Positions 9,229 through 18,114 of a stretch of DNA of 64,000 nt are shown here, piece by piece. The notes under the pieces are model-generated. The model made no database searches and was not told the origin of the DNA. It saw only the letters and a list, made by a program, of their open reading frames with translations. Within the stretch, counting starts at the first letter, position 1. Every line of letters starts with the position of its first letter. The DNA is from Burkholderia diffusa (GTDB taxonomy: Bacteria; Pseudomonadota; Gammaproteobacteria; Burkholderiales; Burkholderiaceae), in NCBI RefSeq assembly GCF_001718315.1, contig NZ_CP013362.1, forward strand, positions 1,364,001-1,428,000, read 5' to 3'. Position numbers and translations under genes: made by a program.

Positions 9229-9923
9229 AGCACGAAGACACGATCCTTGCCGCGGTGGCCGGCTTCGTCGACACGCTGAGCTTCGTCGCGCTATTCGGGC
9301 TGTTCACTGCACACGTGACCGGCAACTTCGTGCTGATCGGCGCGGGCATCGCGGGCTTCGGCCAGGGTGTCGTGCTGAAGCTCAGCGTGTTTCCCGCGTT
9401 CGTGTGCGGCGTGATCGCGAGCAGCCTGATCGCGCGGTCGATGTCCGGGCGGCCTGCCTGGCAGGGTGTGCGCGTGCTGCATGCGGTGCAGGCCGTGCTG
9501 CTGCTCGGCTTCTGCGCCGCCGGCGTGTGGGCGACGCCCGTCACGCAGCCCGACGCGTTGCCGGCGCTCGTGGCCGGCATCGTCGGCACGTTCGCGATGG
9601 GCGTGCAGAACGCGCATCCGCGCGTGATTCCGCGTGCGGGCGGCGTGCCGAATACGGTGATGACGGGCAACGTGACGCAGGCGATCCTCGATGCCGTCGA
9701 TCTGCTGTCGGCCGGCACGGCCGACACCGCGCGCGCGGCGGCGCGGGCGCGTTTCGGCAAGATGCTGCCGGCGATCGTCGCGTTCGCGCTCGGCGCGATG
9801 GGGGGCGCGCTCGGGTTCCGCCAGGTCGGATTCCTGGCGCTGCTCGTACCGGTCGGCGCACTCGCGATGCTTGCACTGTGTGCGGCGCAAGCGGCCGGAC
9901 CCGCCACGCAGGAGCGCGCATGA
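9225..9923 (+). CDS. DUF1275 (YoaK-family) membrane protein
   Basis: A 232-residue integral membrane protein with about six hydrophobic segments. The DUF1275 landmarks are near the N-terminus (AGFVDTLSFVALFGLFTAHVTGN) and in the middle (MGVQNAHPR..GVPNTVMTGNVTQ). The family has no firmly assigned transport substrate. The ATG overlaps the stop of the preceding VOC gene (ATGA), and its own stop overlaps the next start in the same way, so it is translationally coupled on both sides. A role as the inner-membrane carrier of the pathway is an inference from context. Confidence 0.85.
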   Translation: MKHEDTILAAVAGFVDTLSFVALFGLFTAHVTGNFVLIGAGIAGFGQGVVLKLSVFPAFVCGVIASSLIARSMSGRPAWQGVRVLHAVQAVLLLGFCAAGVWATPVTQPDALPALVAGIVGTFAMGVQNAHPRVIPRAGGVPNTVMTGNVTQAILDAVDLLSAGTADTARAAARARFGKMLPAIVAFALGAMGGALGFRQVGFLALLVPVGALAMLALCAAQAAGPATQERA

Positions 9924-11404
9924 TCGCGCGGCAGCGGGGCAAGCAAGGGAGGCGCCACGGCCGCCGCTTCGAGCGGGCCGCACGCGTGTCGATCGTCGCG
10001 GGCCTGCTGGTCGCGGGCGCCGACGCGGCGTTGGCGGAAACGGCGACGACGTCCACGTCGACATCCGGTGACGCAACCGAGTCGACATGCACGGCGAAGC
10101 GGCCGACGGTGCTGTTCAACCGATGGCAGGAAGACTGGTCGGTGCTCGCGAATCCGTGCGTGCCGCGCGCGCCGCTCGACGCACTGAAATACATTCCGCT
10201 CGGCAACGATCCGGCATCCTATCTGTCGCTGGGCGTGAACCTGCGCGAGCGGCTGGAGACCAACGACGCGCCGCTGTTCGGGATCGGCTCCGCGCAATCG
10301 GATACGTACGTCATCCAGCGCGTCGAAGTGCATGCCGATGCGCATCTGGGCCGGCACTGGCAGTTCTTCGTGCAGTTGCAGGACGACCGCGCATTCGGCA
10401 AGAACACGATCTCGCCGGTCGACAGGAATCCGCTCGATCTCGAACAGGCGTTCGCGACCTACACGGGCGCGCTTGGTGGCGGCACGTTCAAGTTCCGCGT
10501 CGGCCGGCAGGAAATGGCGTTCGACTTGCAGCGCTTCATTGCCACGCGCGACGGTCCGAACGTGCGGCAGGCGTTCGATGCGGTGTGGGCCGACTACGAA
10601 TATCAGAAGTGGCGCTTCATCGCGTATGCGACGCAGCCCGTGCAGAACCGCACGGTGTCCGCGTTCGATGACGTGTCGAACCGCGACCTGACGTTCAGCG
10701 GCGTGCGTTTCGAGCGGCAGTCGGTCGGGCCGGGCGATCTGTCGGGCTACTGGTCGCGCTACAACCGCAGCAACGCGCGTTTCCTCGATGCGAGCGGCCC
10801 CGAGCATCGCGACGTGTGGGACGTGCGCTACACGGGCACGCACGGTCGCTTCGACTGGGATCTCGAAACGATGCTGCAGAGCGGCACGGTCGGCAACGCG
10901 ACGATCGGCGCGTGGGCCGTCGGCTCGATCGCGGGCTACAAGCTCGACGCGCCGTGGTCCCCGCGCATTGCGCTGCAGGTCGACGCGGCATCGGGCGACC
11001 GGCATCCGCACGACGGCCGCGTCGGCACCTTCAACCCGCTGTTTCCGAACGGCTATTACTTCACGCTCGCCGGTTATACGAGTTACGCGAACCTGATTCA
11101 CGTGAAGCCGTCGGTGACGCTGAAGCCGTCGCCGAACCTGTCGCTGCTCGGCGCGCTTGGCTTCCAGTGGCGCGAGACGACCGGTGACGCCGTGTATCAG
11201 CAGCCGAACGTCGCGGTGCCCGGCACGGCAGGCAAGGGCGGTTTGTGGACGGGGATGTACGTGCAGCTGCGCGCGGACTGGACGATTGCCGCGAACCTGA
11301 TCGGTTCGATCGAGGCCGTGCACTTCCAGGTCGGCGACACGATCCGCCAGGCCGGCGGGCACAACGCGGACTACGCCGGCATCGAGCTGAAGTACGGCTG
11401 GTAA
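9920..11404 (+). CDS. Alginate-export-family outer-membrane porin
   Basis: A 494-residue protein with a long basic N-terminus leading into a signal peptide (cleavage likely after A39, ALA/ETAT). The mature part consists of alternating amphipathic strands, typical of a beta barrel, and ends in an aromatic residue (LKYGW), the usual outer-membrane signature. The SLGVNLRERLE, FKFRVGRQEM and GNATIGAWAVGS segments are characteristic of the alginate-export (AlgE-like) domain. It is the last gene of the operon and probably admits or exports the compound handled by the other gene products; alginate itself is not implied. Confidence 0.82.
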   Translation: MIARQRGKQGRRHGRRFERAARVSIVAGLLVAGADAALAETATTSTSTSGDATESTCTAKRPTVLFNRWQEDWSVLANPCVPRAPLDALKYIPLGNDPASYLSLGVNLRERLETNDAPLFGIGSAQSDTYVIQRVEVHADAHLGRHWQFFVQLQDDRAFGKNTISPVDRNPLDLEQAFATYTGALGGGTFKFRVGRQEMAFDLQRFIATRDGPNVRQAFDAVWADYEYQKWRFIAYATQPVQNRTVSAFDDVSNRDLTFSGVRFERQSVGPGDLSGYWSRYNRSNARFLDASGPEHRDVWDVRYTGTHGRFDWDLETMLQSGTVGNATIGAWAVGSIAGYKLDAPWSPRIALQVDAASGDRHPHDGRVGTFNPLFPNGYYFTLAGYTSYANLIHVKPSVTLKPSPNLSLLGALGFQWRETTGDAVYQQPNVAVPGTAGKGGLWTGMYVQLRADWTIAANLIGSIEAVHFQVGDTIRQAGGHNADYAGIELKYGW

Positions 11405-11432
11405 CGCGGTCGCGCGGCAACGCGCGCGCATG

Positions 11433-11461
11433 AAAAAGGGCGGCCCCGTGGGTCCGCCCTT
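11433..11461 (-). terminator. Rho-independent terminator for the phosphoesterase gene
   Basis: An 8-base stem (AAGGGCGG/CCGCCCTT) with a 10-base loop. Read on the minus strand it is followed by a run of T, so it terminates the leftward phosphoesterase gene. It may also act weakly on the rightward operon that ends at 11404. Confidence 0.8.
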
Positions 11462-11508
11462 GGCGCGCCTGGGCCGGCAGCGCGGCCGGCCCGTTCGTCG
11501 CGATGCCG

Positions 11509-13095
11509 TTACAGGTTCGGCGACAGCGCGAGCGCGTTCGTCAGGTCGCCCATCGGCTGCGCGCCGTTCGCCTTCAGCGCGTCGTCGCGCTGCTGCAGGC
11601 CCGCGAGGCGCGGCAGCGAGAAGCGGCGCGTGATGAAGCGCAGGATCGAACCCGTGTCGTACTGCGTATGGTCCACGAAACCCTTCTTCGCGAACGGCGA
11701 CACGATCAGCGCCGGGATGCGGGTGCCCGGGCCCCAACGATCGCCGGTCGGCGGCGCGGCGTGATCCCAGAAGCCGCCGTTTTCGTCGTACGTGACGACC
11801 ACGACCATGTTCTTCCACTGCGGGCTGGCCTGCAGGTGCGCGATCACGTCTGCGATGTGCTGATCGCCGGAGGTGACGTCCGTATACCCCGGGTGCTCGT
11901 TCAGGTTGCCCTGCGGCTTGTAGAACGTGACTTGCGGCAGCGTGCCTGCGTCGATCGCCTTGATGAATTCCGCGCCGTTCGCGCCGCCGTCGAGCAGGTG
12001 CTGCGCGCGGCTCGCGGTGCCCGGCGCCTGGTTCGCATAGTAGTTGAACGGCTGATGGTGCGGCTGGAAGTTCGGCGTCGAGAGGTCTGCACCGTAGATC
12101 ACGTTCGACGTGCCGTTCTGGCTCGCCTGCAGCGCCTGGCCCCATGCGCCGCTGTACCATGCCCACGATACGTTTGCATTGGTCATCAGGTCGCCGATGT
12201 TGGTCGCCGTCTGCGGCGGCATCGTCGAAGGATTGGCCGGGTCGGCGAGCAGCGGGTCGCCGCCGGTGGCGGCCTTGTTGCCGCTCGGCTGGTACGCCGG
12301 CTGCATCGTGTTGACGCCGTAGAAGTCCGGCGTCAGTGCGCCGTCGTTGACGAACTTCGGCGGGCCGCTCAGCGCGGATGCCGGCGAGTTCGCGGCGACA
12401 GCCAGCGACTTGCCGTCTGCGTTCAGGACTGCGATCTTGCCGGCCGCCGGGCTCTTGTCGGCATTCGCGTAGTACGGTGCGCATGCGCAGATCAGATACT
12501 GGTGGTTCAGGAACGAGCCGCCGAACGCGCCCATGAAGAAGTTGTCGGCGAGAACGTACTGCTGCGCGATCTTCCACAGCGGCAGCTTCGACGGATCCGG
12601 TGTGTAGTGGCCCATCGTCAGGCCGCCCGCGTCGGTCCATGCGGCGTACATGTCGTTCTTGCCGCCGTCGATCTGCATCTGGTCCTGGTAGAAGCGGTGC
12701 ACGATGTCGCGCGTCGCGATGCTCATCGACTGGTTGAAGCCGTTGGGATCGTCGATCGCGAACGGTGCGTTCGGCAGGTTCGCCGTCATCGCTTCGGTGA
12801 CGGCCGGCGTGATGCCGGTTGCGGTCAGGCCACCCCAGATCTTCGGCAGCGTTGCCATCGTCGAGCCGTCGCGATCCTTCTGCACCGAGTTCGCGGCCGT
12901 TGCGTTCTGCAGACCGTTCGCGCCCGGGAAGTTGCCGTAGAGGTTGTCGAAGCTGCGGTTTTCCGCGTAGATCACGACGACGTTCTTGACGGCCGACAGG
13001 CCTTGCTGCGTGACGTCGTCGCCGCCGCAGGCGGTCAGGCTGAGCGCGGCCGCGAGGGCGATCGGCGTGTAGCGAATCCAGGCGTGCTTCTTCAT
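11509..13095 (-). CDS. AcpA-type acid phosphatase / phospholipase C family lipoprotein
   Basis: A 528-residue exported phosphoesterase. The N-terminus is a lipoprotein signal with a lipobox at LTAC23. The mature protein begins with the phosphoesterase motif VKNVVVIYAENRSFDNLYG, where the metal-binding residues and the nucleophile region lie, and later shows VVVTYDENGGFWDHAAPP and FITRRFSLPRL. This is the acid phosphatase AcpA / bacterial phospholipase C family. The start at 13095 was chosen for the signal peptide. It is divergent from the di-heme peroxidase gene, with a Pho-box-like array between them that fits a phosphate-scavenging enzyme. Confidence 0.87.
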   Translation of the reverse strand: MKKHAWIRYTPIALAAALSLTACGGDDVTQQGLSAVKNVVVIYAENRSFDNLYGNFPGANGLQNATAANSVQKDRDGSTMATLPKIWGGLTATGITPAVTEAMTANLPNAPFAIDDPNGFNQSMSIATRDIVHRFYQDQMQIDGGKNDMYAAWTDAGGLTMGHYTPDPSKLPLWKIAQQYVLADNFFMGAFGGSFLNHQYLICACAPYYANADKSPAAGKIAVLNADGKSLAVAANSPASALSGPPKFVNDGALTPDFYGVNTMQPAYQPSGNKAATGGDPLLADPANPSTMPPQTATNIGDLMTNANVSWAWYSGAWGQALQASQNGTSNVIYGADLSTPNFQPHHQPFNYYANQAPGTASRAQHLLDGGANGAEFIKAIDAGTLPQVTFYKPQGNLNEHPGYTDVTSGDQHIADVIAHLQASPQWKNMVVVVTYDENGGFWDHAAPPTGDRWGPGTRIPALIVSPFAKKGFVDHTQYDTGSILRFITRRFSLPRLAGLQQRDDALKANGAQPMGDLTNALALSPNL

Positions 13096-13227
13096 GCGAT
13101 GTTCTCTCTCTTTCGTTGTTTGTCGCGTGTGGGAACCGGGTTGGTGTGGGGCCGGCGCAGGAACCGCGAGGCACCGACCGGCTGCGCGCATTATCTGGAA
13201 CCCGTTTGACAGCCGGGTGTAGGGGCG

Positions 13228-13278
13228 CTTTCAATTGACTGTCGGTCGAACGTCATGCAGCGGTCACGAAACTGACAT
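13228..13278 (+). promoter_or_regulatory. Candidate tandem Pho box (five heptamers at 11-base spacing)
   Basis: Heptamers begin at 13228 (CTTTCAA), 13239 (CTGTCGG), 13250 (ACGTCAT), 13261 (CGGTCAC) and 13272 (CTGACAT), each exactly 11 bases apart. Each matches the PhoB half-site CTGTCAT at five or six of seven positions. PhoB binds direct heptamer repeats with 11-base periodicity, so this is a plausible multi-site operator in the 13096-13318 divergent region between the phosphoesterase and peroxidase genes. Confidence 0.55.
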
Positions 13279-13318
13279 AAGCTCCGGCCGATTGCCCACC
13301 GCTACAAGAAGAACGACG

Positions 13319-14668
13319 ATGCACAGCCTCCTGAAACCCCTCGCGTTCGCGCGATCGTTGATCCCCGCCGCGGCGACGCTCGCGCTGATGGGCGGGCTCA
13401 TGCCGCTCGCCGGTTGCGATGCGCGGCCCGGGGCGACCGCCCAAGCGGTCTCCGTCGTGTCGGCGGCACAAGCCGCCCCGGCCGCTCCGGCGGTCGCGCC
13501 GGCCAGCCAGCCGCAAACGCGCGCGCAAGTATTCGAGGGCGTGAAGCAGATGACGGCGCTCGGCAAGCAGCTGTTCTTCGATCCGTCGCTGTCCGGCTCC
13601 GGCAAGCTCGCATGCGCGTCGTGCCATAGCGCCGAGCATGCGTTCGGGCCGCCCAATGCGCTGTCGGTGCAACTCGGCGGCGACGACATGCATCGCATGG
13701 GCTTTCGCGCGGTGCCGTCACTGAAGTACGTGCGCGGCATTCCGCCATTCACCGAGCACTTCCACGATTCACCCGACGAAGGTGACGAAAGCATCGATGC
13801 AGGCCCGACCGGCGGCTTGACCTGGGACGGTCGCGTCGACACGCGCGATGCGCAGGCGCGCATTCCGCTCACGTCGCCGTTCGAGATGAGCAGCTCGCCG
13901 GCGCGGGTCGCGCAGGCGGTGCGTGCCGCGCCTTATGCCGACGCGTTCCGCAAGGCGTTCGGCGATCGCGTCCTTGGCGACGACCAGGCGACTTTCGGTG
14001 CAGTGCTGCGTGCGCTCGACGCATTCCAGCAGCAGCCGGCATTGTTCGATCCGTACACGAGCAAGTACGACGCGTATCTGGCCGGCCACGCGCAGCTCAC
14101 GCCTGCGGAGTTGCACGGGCTGCAACTGTTCAACGACGAGAAGAAGGGCAACTGCGCGAGCTGTCACGTGAGCCAGCGCACGCTCGAAGGCGGCCCGCCG
14201 CAGTTCAGCGATTTCGGCCTGATCGCGATCGCGGTGCCGCGCAACCGTGCGCTGCCGGTCAATCGCGACCCGCGCTTCCACGATCTCGGCGCGTGCGGCC
14301 CCGAGCGCACCGACCTGAAGGGCCGCGACGAATTCTGCGGGCTGTTCCGCACGCCGTCGCTGCGCAACGTCGCGTTGCGCAAGACGTTCTTCCACAATGG
14401 CGTGTATCACTCGCTCGAAGAGGTGATGCACTTCTACGTCGAGCGCGACATCCATCCGGAGAAGTTCTATCCGGTCGTGCATGGCAAGGTGCAGGTGTAC
14501 GACGACCTGCCGAAGCGCTACTGGCCGAACATCAACCGCGAGCCGCCGTTCGACCGCAAGCGCGGCGACGCACCCGCGCTGAACGCGGCCGAGATCAAGG
14601 ACGTGATCGCGTTCCTGAACACGCTGACCGACGGATATCAACCGGCGGCCACGTCGGCGGCGCGCTAG
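13319..14668 (+). CDS. Di-heme cytochrome c peroxidase family lipoprotein
   Basis: A 449-residue protein with two c-type heme sites, C99-x-x-C102-H103 and C279-x-x-C282-H283, the layout of the bacterial di-heme peroxidase/MauG family. The N-terminal signal ends in a lipobox (LAGC33), so the protein should be membrane-anchored in the periplasm. An Ala/Pro-rich linker (about residues 40-66) separates the anchor from the enzyme domain. The start at 13319 was chosen because the signal peptide begins there. Divergence from a phosphoesterase gene across a Pho-box-like array is unexpected for a peroxidase. The exact substrate (peroxide or another oxidation) is unknown. Confidence 0.87.
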   Translation: MHSLLKPLAFARSLIPAAATLALMGGLMPLAGCDARPGATAQAVSVVSAAQAAPAAPAVAPASQPQTRAQVFEGVKQMTALGKQLFFDPSLSGSGKLACASCHSAEHAFGPPNALSVQLGGDDMHRMGFRAVPSLKYVRGIPPFTEHFHDSPDEGDESIDAGPTGGLTWDGRVDTRDAQARIPLTSPFEMSSSPARVAQAVRAAPYADAFRKAFGDRVLGDDQATFGAVLRALDAFQQQPALFDPYTSKYDAYLAGHAQLTPAELHGLQLFNDEKKGNCASCHVSQRTLEGGPPQFSDFGLIAIAVPRNRALPVNRDPRFHDLGACGPERTDLKGRDEFCGLFRTPSLRNVALRKTFFHNGVYHSLEEVMHFYVERDIHPEKFYPVVHGKVQVYDDLPKRYWPNINREPPFDRKRGDAPALNAAEIKDVIAFLNTLTDGYQPAATSAAR

Positions 14669-14711
14669 AGCGCGGTCGTTGCGGCACGCATGCTATGCTC
14701 GCTGGCTGACG

Positions 14712-14750
14712 GGCGTGGCGCGTGCCGGGCCGCCGGCCGCGCGCCACGCC
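14712..14750. promoter_or_regulatory. Stable branched hairpin between the peroxidase and surface-antigen genes
   Basis: An 11-base perfect stem (14712-14722 with 14740-14750) encloses a second 5-base stem (14724-14728 with 14733-14737). It has no T-run. It lies 30 bases before the start codon of the following gene and 43 bases after the peroxidase stop, so it is either a leader structure or a transcription or decay barrier. Confidence 0.5.
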
Positions 14751-14780
14751 GTTCGATCGAACATCCAAGGAGAACAACAC

Positions 14781-15167
14781 ATGTCGATGCGTGCATCCCT
14801 TTCCGTCGTCACGCGCGTGCTGGCCGGCGCCGCGTGCGCAGCCGCGATGCTGCCCGCCCACGCGCAAAGCAATCTGGGCTTCCTGAACGACACGCCGCTG
14901 ACCTACTTCAGCAAGACCGACCGAGCATCGCTGGCGAAGGCCGTCGTGCAGGTGCGCGACGAGGGCAAGGACGGCGAGACCACGACGTGGCAGAGCAGCG
15001 GCCGTGGCACGCAGATCGACGCGAAGCTCACGCCGTCGACGTCCGAGAACGACGGCAAGACCTGCCGCGAGATCGCCACCGAAATTTCCGCGAAGGGCCA
15101 GACGATGACGCTCAAGCCCGTCTATTGCAAGACCGCCGCGGGCAAGTGGCAGCTGCAGAAGCGCTGA
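14781..15167 (+). CDS. Exported RT0821/Lpp0805-like surface-antigen family protein
   Basis: A 128-residue protein with a signal peptide (AHA/QSN near residue 31). The mature domain ends with the pattern T..W.S...G......P..S..DGKTCREI...I...GQ......YC....GKW, which is the C-terminal domain of the RT0821/Lpp0805 (17 kDa surface antigen-like) family. The two conserved cysteines in CREI and VYCK could form a disulfide. The ATG follows an AAGGAG ribosome binding site. The function is unknown; an envelope location is predicted. The next gene starts 11 bases after its stop. Confidence 0.7.
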   Translation: MSMRASLSVVTRVLAGAACAAAMLPAHAQSNLGFLNDTPLTYFSKTDRASLAKAVVQVRDEGKDGETTTWQSSGRGTQIDAKLTPSTSENDGKTCREIATEISAKGQTMTLKPVYCKTAAGKWQLQKR

Positions 15168-15178
15168 GCGCGCGAGCA

Positions 15179-15649
15179 ATGAAGCGCAGCAGTGCGCCGC
15201 GCACGGTATCGTGCGGCGTCGTGATTCTCGACGGGGCCGGCCGCGTGTTCCTCGCGCACGCGACGGACACCACGCACTGGGACATCCCGAAGGGGCAGGG
15301 TGAGCCCGGCGAATCGCCGGCCGAAGCGGCGCTGCGAGAGCTGCGCGAGGAAACCGGCATCGAACTCGTGGCGTCGCGGCTGCTCGATCTCGGACGTTTC
15401 GCATACCGTCACGACAAGGACTTGCACCTGTTCGCGGTGCGAGTCGCGGACGACGAGATCGATCCCGCGCACTGCACGTGCACGTCGCTGTTTCCGAGCC
15501 GTCGCGACGGCTCGCCGATTCCCGAGATGGATGCGTATCGCTGGACCGCGCCCGGAGACGTCGATGCGTATGCGAGCCGCAGCCTCGCGCGGCTGTTTCG
15601 CACGTCGCTGTCGCTTGCGGATCTGCACCGGCGATTGGCGGGCGCGTGA
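15179..15649 (+). CDS. NUDIX hydrolase
   Basis: A 156-residue protein with a perfect Nudix box, G39-x5-E45-x7-R53-E54-L55-x-E57-E58-x-G60, within PKGQGEPGESPAEAALRELREETGIE. The preceding DIPKG strand and early SCGVVILD strand fit the family fold. Such enzymes hydrolyse nucleoside diphosphates linked to other groups; the substrate is not predictable here. It lies 11 bases downstream of the surface-antigen-like gene and ends at a strong bidirectional terminator. Confidence 0.88.
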   Translation: MKRSSAPRTVSCGVVILDGAGRVFLAHATDTTHWDIPKGQGEPGESPAEAALRELREETGIELVASRLLDLGRFAYRHDKDLHLFAVRVADDEIDPAHCTCTSLFPSRRDGSPIPEMDAYRWTAPGDVDAYASRSLARLFRTSLSLADLHRRLAGA

Positions 15650-15687
15650 GCGCTGCCGTTTCGATCCCGACGAACCCGCGCACGCAA

Positions 15688-15717
15688 TAAAAAACCGGCC
15701 CGAAGGCCGGTTTTTTT
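15688..15717. terminator. Bidirectional Rho-independent terminator
   Basis: A 10-base perfect stem (AAAACCGGCC/GGCCGGTTTT) with a CGAA loop, A-rich on the left and a 7-base T run on the right. It lies between the convergent NUDIX gene and glnS and should stop transcription from both sides. Confidence 0.93.
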
Positions 15718-15769
15718 ATCGTCGCGCGACGCCGGCTCCGAGCCGCGCGCCGCGCAATGGAGCAGGCCG

Positions 15770-17479
15770 TCAGGCCGGCTTGCCCCAGCTGTCGCGAAGC
15801 CCGACTATCCGGTTGAACACGGGCTTGCCCGGTTTCGAATCGACGCGGTCGGCGACGAAATAGCCGTGACGCTCGAACTGGAGGCGCGTTTCCGGCGCGA
15901 CGTCGCCGGCGCCTGGTTCGACATAGGCGAGCGTGACCTTCTTCGAATCCGGGTTCAGCGCCTCGAGGAAGTTCGCGCCGCCCGCGTCCGGGTGCGGCTC
16001 CTTGAACAGCCGGTCGTAGATTCGCACTTCGGCCGCCTGCGCATGCTTCGCGCTGACCCAGTGAATGTTGCCCTTGACCTTGTAGTTGTTCGCGCCTTCG
16101 GTGCCCGACTTGCTGTCCGGGAAGTAGTTGCAGTGCACGGCCGTGACGTTGCCGTCGGCGTCCTTGTCGAAGCCCGTGCACTCGATCACGTAGCCGTAGC
16201 GCAGGCGCACCTTGTTGCCCGGGAACAGGCGGAAATAGCCCTTCGGCGGGTTCTCGACGAAGTCCTCGCGTTCGATCCACAGCTCGCGCGAGATCGGGAA
16301 CGTGCGCACGCCGCGCTCCGGATGATGCGGGTGCACGGGTGCCGTGCACGCTTCCTCGAGGTCTTCCGGATAGTTGTCGATCACGAGCTTCAGCGGATCG
16401 AGCACGGCGACCGAGCGCGGCGCCTTGTCGTCGAGGTCGTCGCGCAGCGCGCCTTCGAACACGCTCATGTCGATCCACGAATCGACCTTCGTGACGCCGA
16501 TCCGCTCGCAGAACAGCTGGATGCTCTCAGGCGTGAAGCCGCGGCGGCGGATCCCGACGATCGTCGGCATGCGCGGGTCGTCCCAGCCTTCGACGTGACC
16601 TTCGGTGACGAGCTGCAGCAGCTTGCGCTTGCTGGTGATCGCATACGTGAGGTTCAGGCGCGAGAATTCGATCTGCTGCGGCAACGGGCGCGTGAACACG
16701 CCGGCTTCCGCGAGTTCGTTCAGCACCCAGTCGTACAGCGGGCGGTGATCCTCGAACTCGAGCGTGCACAGCGAGTGCGTGATGCCTTCGAGCGCATCCG
16801 AGATGCAGTGCGTGTAGTCGTACATCGGATACACGCACCATGCGTCGCCGGTGCGATAGTGGTGCGCGTAGCGGATCCGGTAGATCACCGGGTCGCGCAT
16901 GTTCATGTTCGGCGAAGCCATGTCGATCTTCGCGCGCAGCACATGCTCGCCTTCCTTGAACTCGCCGGCCTTCATCCGGCGGAACAGGTCGAGGTTTTCC
17001 TCGGGCGAACGGTCGCGGAACGGCGACGGCTTGCCGCCTTCGGTCAGCGAGCCGCGGTTCGCGCGCATCTCTTCGGCGCTCTGGCTGTCGACGTATGCCT
17101 TGCCGCGCTGGATCAGCAACTCGGCGAATTCGTACAGCTTGTCGTAGTAGTCGCTCGCGAAATACTGGTGATCGACCGCATCCTTGCGCCAGTCGAAGCC
17201 GAGCCAGCGAACCGCGTCGACGATCGAGTCGACGTATTCGACGCTTTCCTTTTCCGGGTTCGTGTCGTCGAAGCGCAGGTGGCACACGCCGCCGTAGTCG
17301 CGCGCGACGCTGAAGTTCAGGCAGATGCTCTTCGCATGGCCGATGTGCAGATAGCCGTTCGGCTCGGGCGGAAAGCGCGTTTCGACGCGGCCGCCCCATT
17401 TGCCGGTGCGGTTGTCGTCGTCGATGATGTTGCGGATGAAGTTGGAAGCCGCGGGGGCGTCGTTGCGTTCGGTGCTCAT
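15770..17479 (-). CDS. glnS: Glutaminyl-tRNA synthetase
   Basis: A 569-residue class I aminoacyl-tRNA synthetase. The HIGH motif is in [21 protein letters not shown], followed by [17 protein letters not shown], and the KMSKS-equivalent is the TSKRKL segment; the C-terminal anticodon-binding beta barrels follow. It attaches glutamine to tRNA-Gln in the cytoplasm. The start at 17479 gives a length close to the E. coli enzyme plus a short N-terminal extension ([11 protein letters not shown]). Confidence 0.97.
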   Translation of the reverse strand: MSTERNDAPAASNFIRNIIDDDNRTGKWGGRVETRFPPEPNGYLHIGHAKSICLNFSVARDYGGVCHLRFDDTNPEKESVEYVDSIVDAVRWLGFDWRKDAVDHQYFASDYYDKLYEFAELLIQRGKAYVDSQSAEEMRANRGSLTEGGKPSPFRDRSPEENLDLFRRMKAGEFKEGEHVLRAKIDMASPNMNMRDPVIYRIRYAHHYRTGDAWCVYPMYDYTHCISDALEGITHSLCTLEFEDHRPLYDWVLNELAEAGVFTRPLPQQIEFSRLNLTYAITSKRKLLQLVTEGHVEGWDDPRMPTIVGIRRRGFTPESIQLFCERIGVTKVDSWIDMSVFEGALRDDLDDKAPRSVAVLDPLKLVIDNYPEDLEEACTAPVHPHHPERGVRTFPISRELWIEREDFVENPPKGYFRLFPGNKVRLRYGYVIECTGFDKDADGNVTAVHCNYFPDSKSGTEGANNYKVKGNIHWVSAKHAQAAEVRIYDRLFKEPHPDAGGANFLEALNPDSKKVTLAYVEPGAGDVAPETRLQFERHGYFVADRVDSKPGKPVFNRIVGLRDSWGKPA

Positions 17480-17642
17480 GCGGTTGGCGTCAGGTTGTGT
17501 CGGCGCGTCGCGCCGGTTTAATCCCGTAATTCTACCTGACCGGGGTCCGTCCCGCGCGGGTTGCGCCACCGGGCGGGGCGGTTCGCGGTGCGCAGCCGCA
17601 ATATCTCGATTGTGTGTCGGCTGTAACACGACGTAAATCGGA

Positions 17643-17672
17643 TTGCCCCGCGCATTCGGCTTTTCCTATGAT
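17643..17672 (+). promoter_or_regulatory. Candidate promoter for the small lipoprotein gene
   Basis: A -35-like TTGCCC (17643-17648) and a -10-like TATGAT (17667-17672), spaced 18 bases, lie about 60 bases ahead of the lipoprotein start codon. Confidence 0.5.
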
Positions 17673-17732
17673 GGCTTTACCGATTCAATGCCGCCATTCG
17701 TATTATTTGCCGGCGGGAGGACATCAACAATC

Positions 17733-17942
17733 ATGATGAAGAAGACCACTTTTCTCGTTCGTACCGCGGTAATCGTCGCGGCTCTGTCGCAACTCGGCGC
17801 ATGCGCGATGACGCATACGCAACGTAACGCCGGTATCGGCGCGGCCGCGGGCGGCGCGCTCGGCTACCTGATCACGGGTGGCCCGGTCGGCACGGTTGCC
17901 GGCGCTGCGGCAGGCGGCCTGGTCGGCGCCGGCGTGCGCTGA
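17733..17942 (+). CDS. Small glycine-zipper lipoprotein (OsmB-like)
   Basis: A 69-residue protein. The first ~24 residues are a lipoprotein signal with a lipobox (LGAC24), and the rest is a glycine zipper (GIGAAAGGALGYLITGGPVGTVAGAAAGGLVGAG). This is the layout of OsmB-type osmotically inducible outer-membrane lipoproteins. A GGCGGGAGG ribosome binding site lies at 17712-17720. It stands alone between glnS and the RBBP9-like hydrolase. A GC-rich inverted repeat (17948-17969) without a T-run follows its stop. Confidence 0.8.
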   Translation: MMKKTTFLVRTAVIVAALSQLGACAMTHTQRNAGIGAAAGGALGYLITGGPVGTVAGAAAGGLVGAGVR

Positions 17943-17947
17943 TCGAA

Positions 17948-17969
17948 GCCGGCGCGCATGAGCGCCGGC
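17948..17969 (+). terminator. GC-rich hairpin after the small lipoprotein gene
   Basis: An 8-base perfect stem (GCCGGCGC/GCGCCGGC) begins six bases after the stop codon. No T-run follows, so it may be a weak terminator or an mRNA-stabilising hairpin. Confidence 0.45.
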
Positions 17970-18114
17970 CGGTCGTGAAGGCGTTGCCGCCGCATCACGG
18001 CCCGTTCTTGCTCCGCACATCCATTCCGCGAGTCGACAGGCAGCATCAGGGAGGAACGGATGTGCGACACTTCGTCGACATCACATAACGATTTCATTCG
18101 TCGACGAATCCTCC

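Noticed and set aside
9146-13234. A 1362-codon minus-strand open frame across several genes
   Set aside because: It overlaps the porin and phosphoesterase genes in another frame and has no recognisable domain; it is a product of GC-rich composition.
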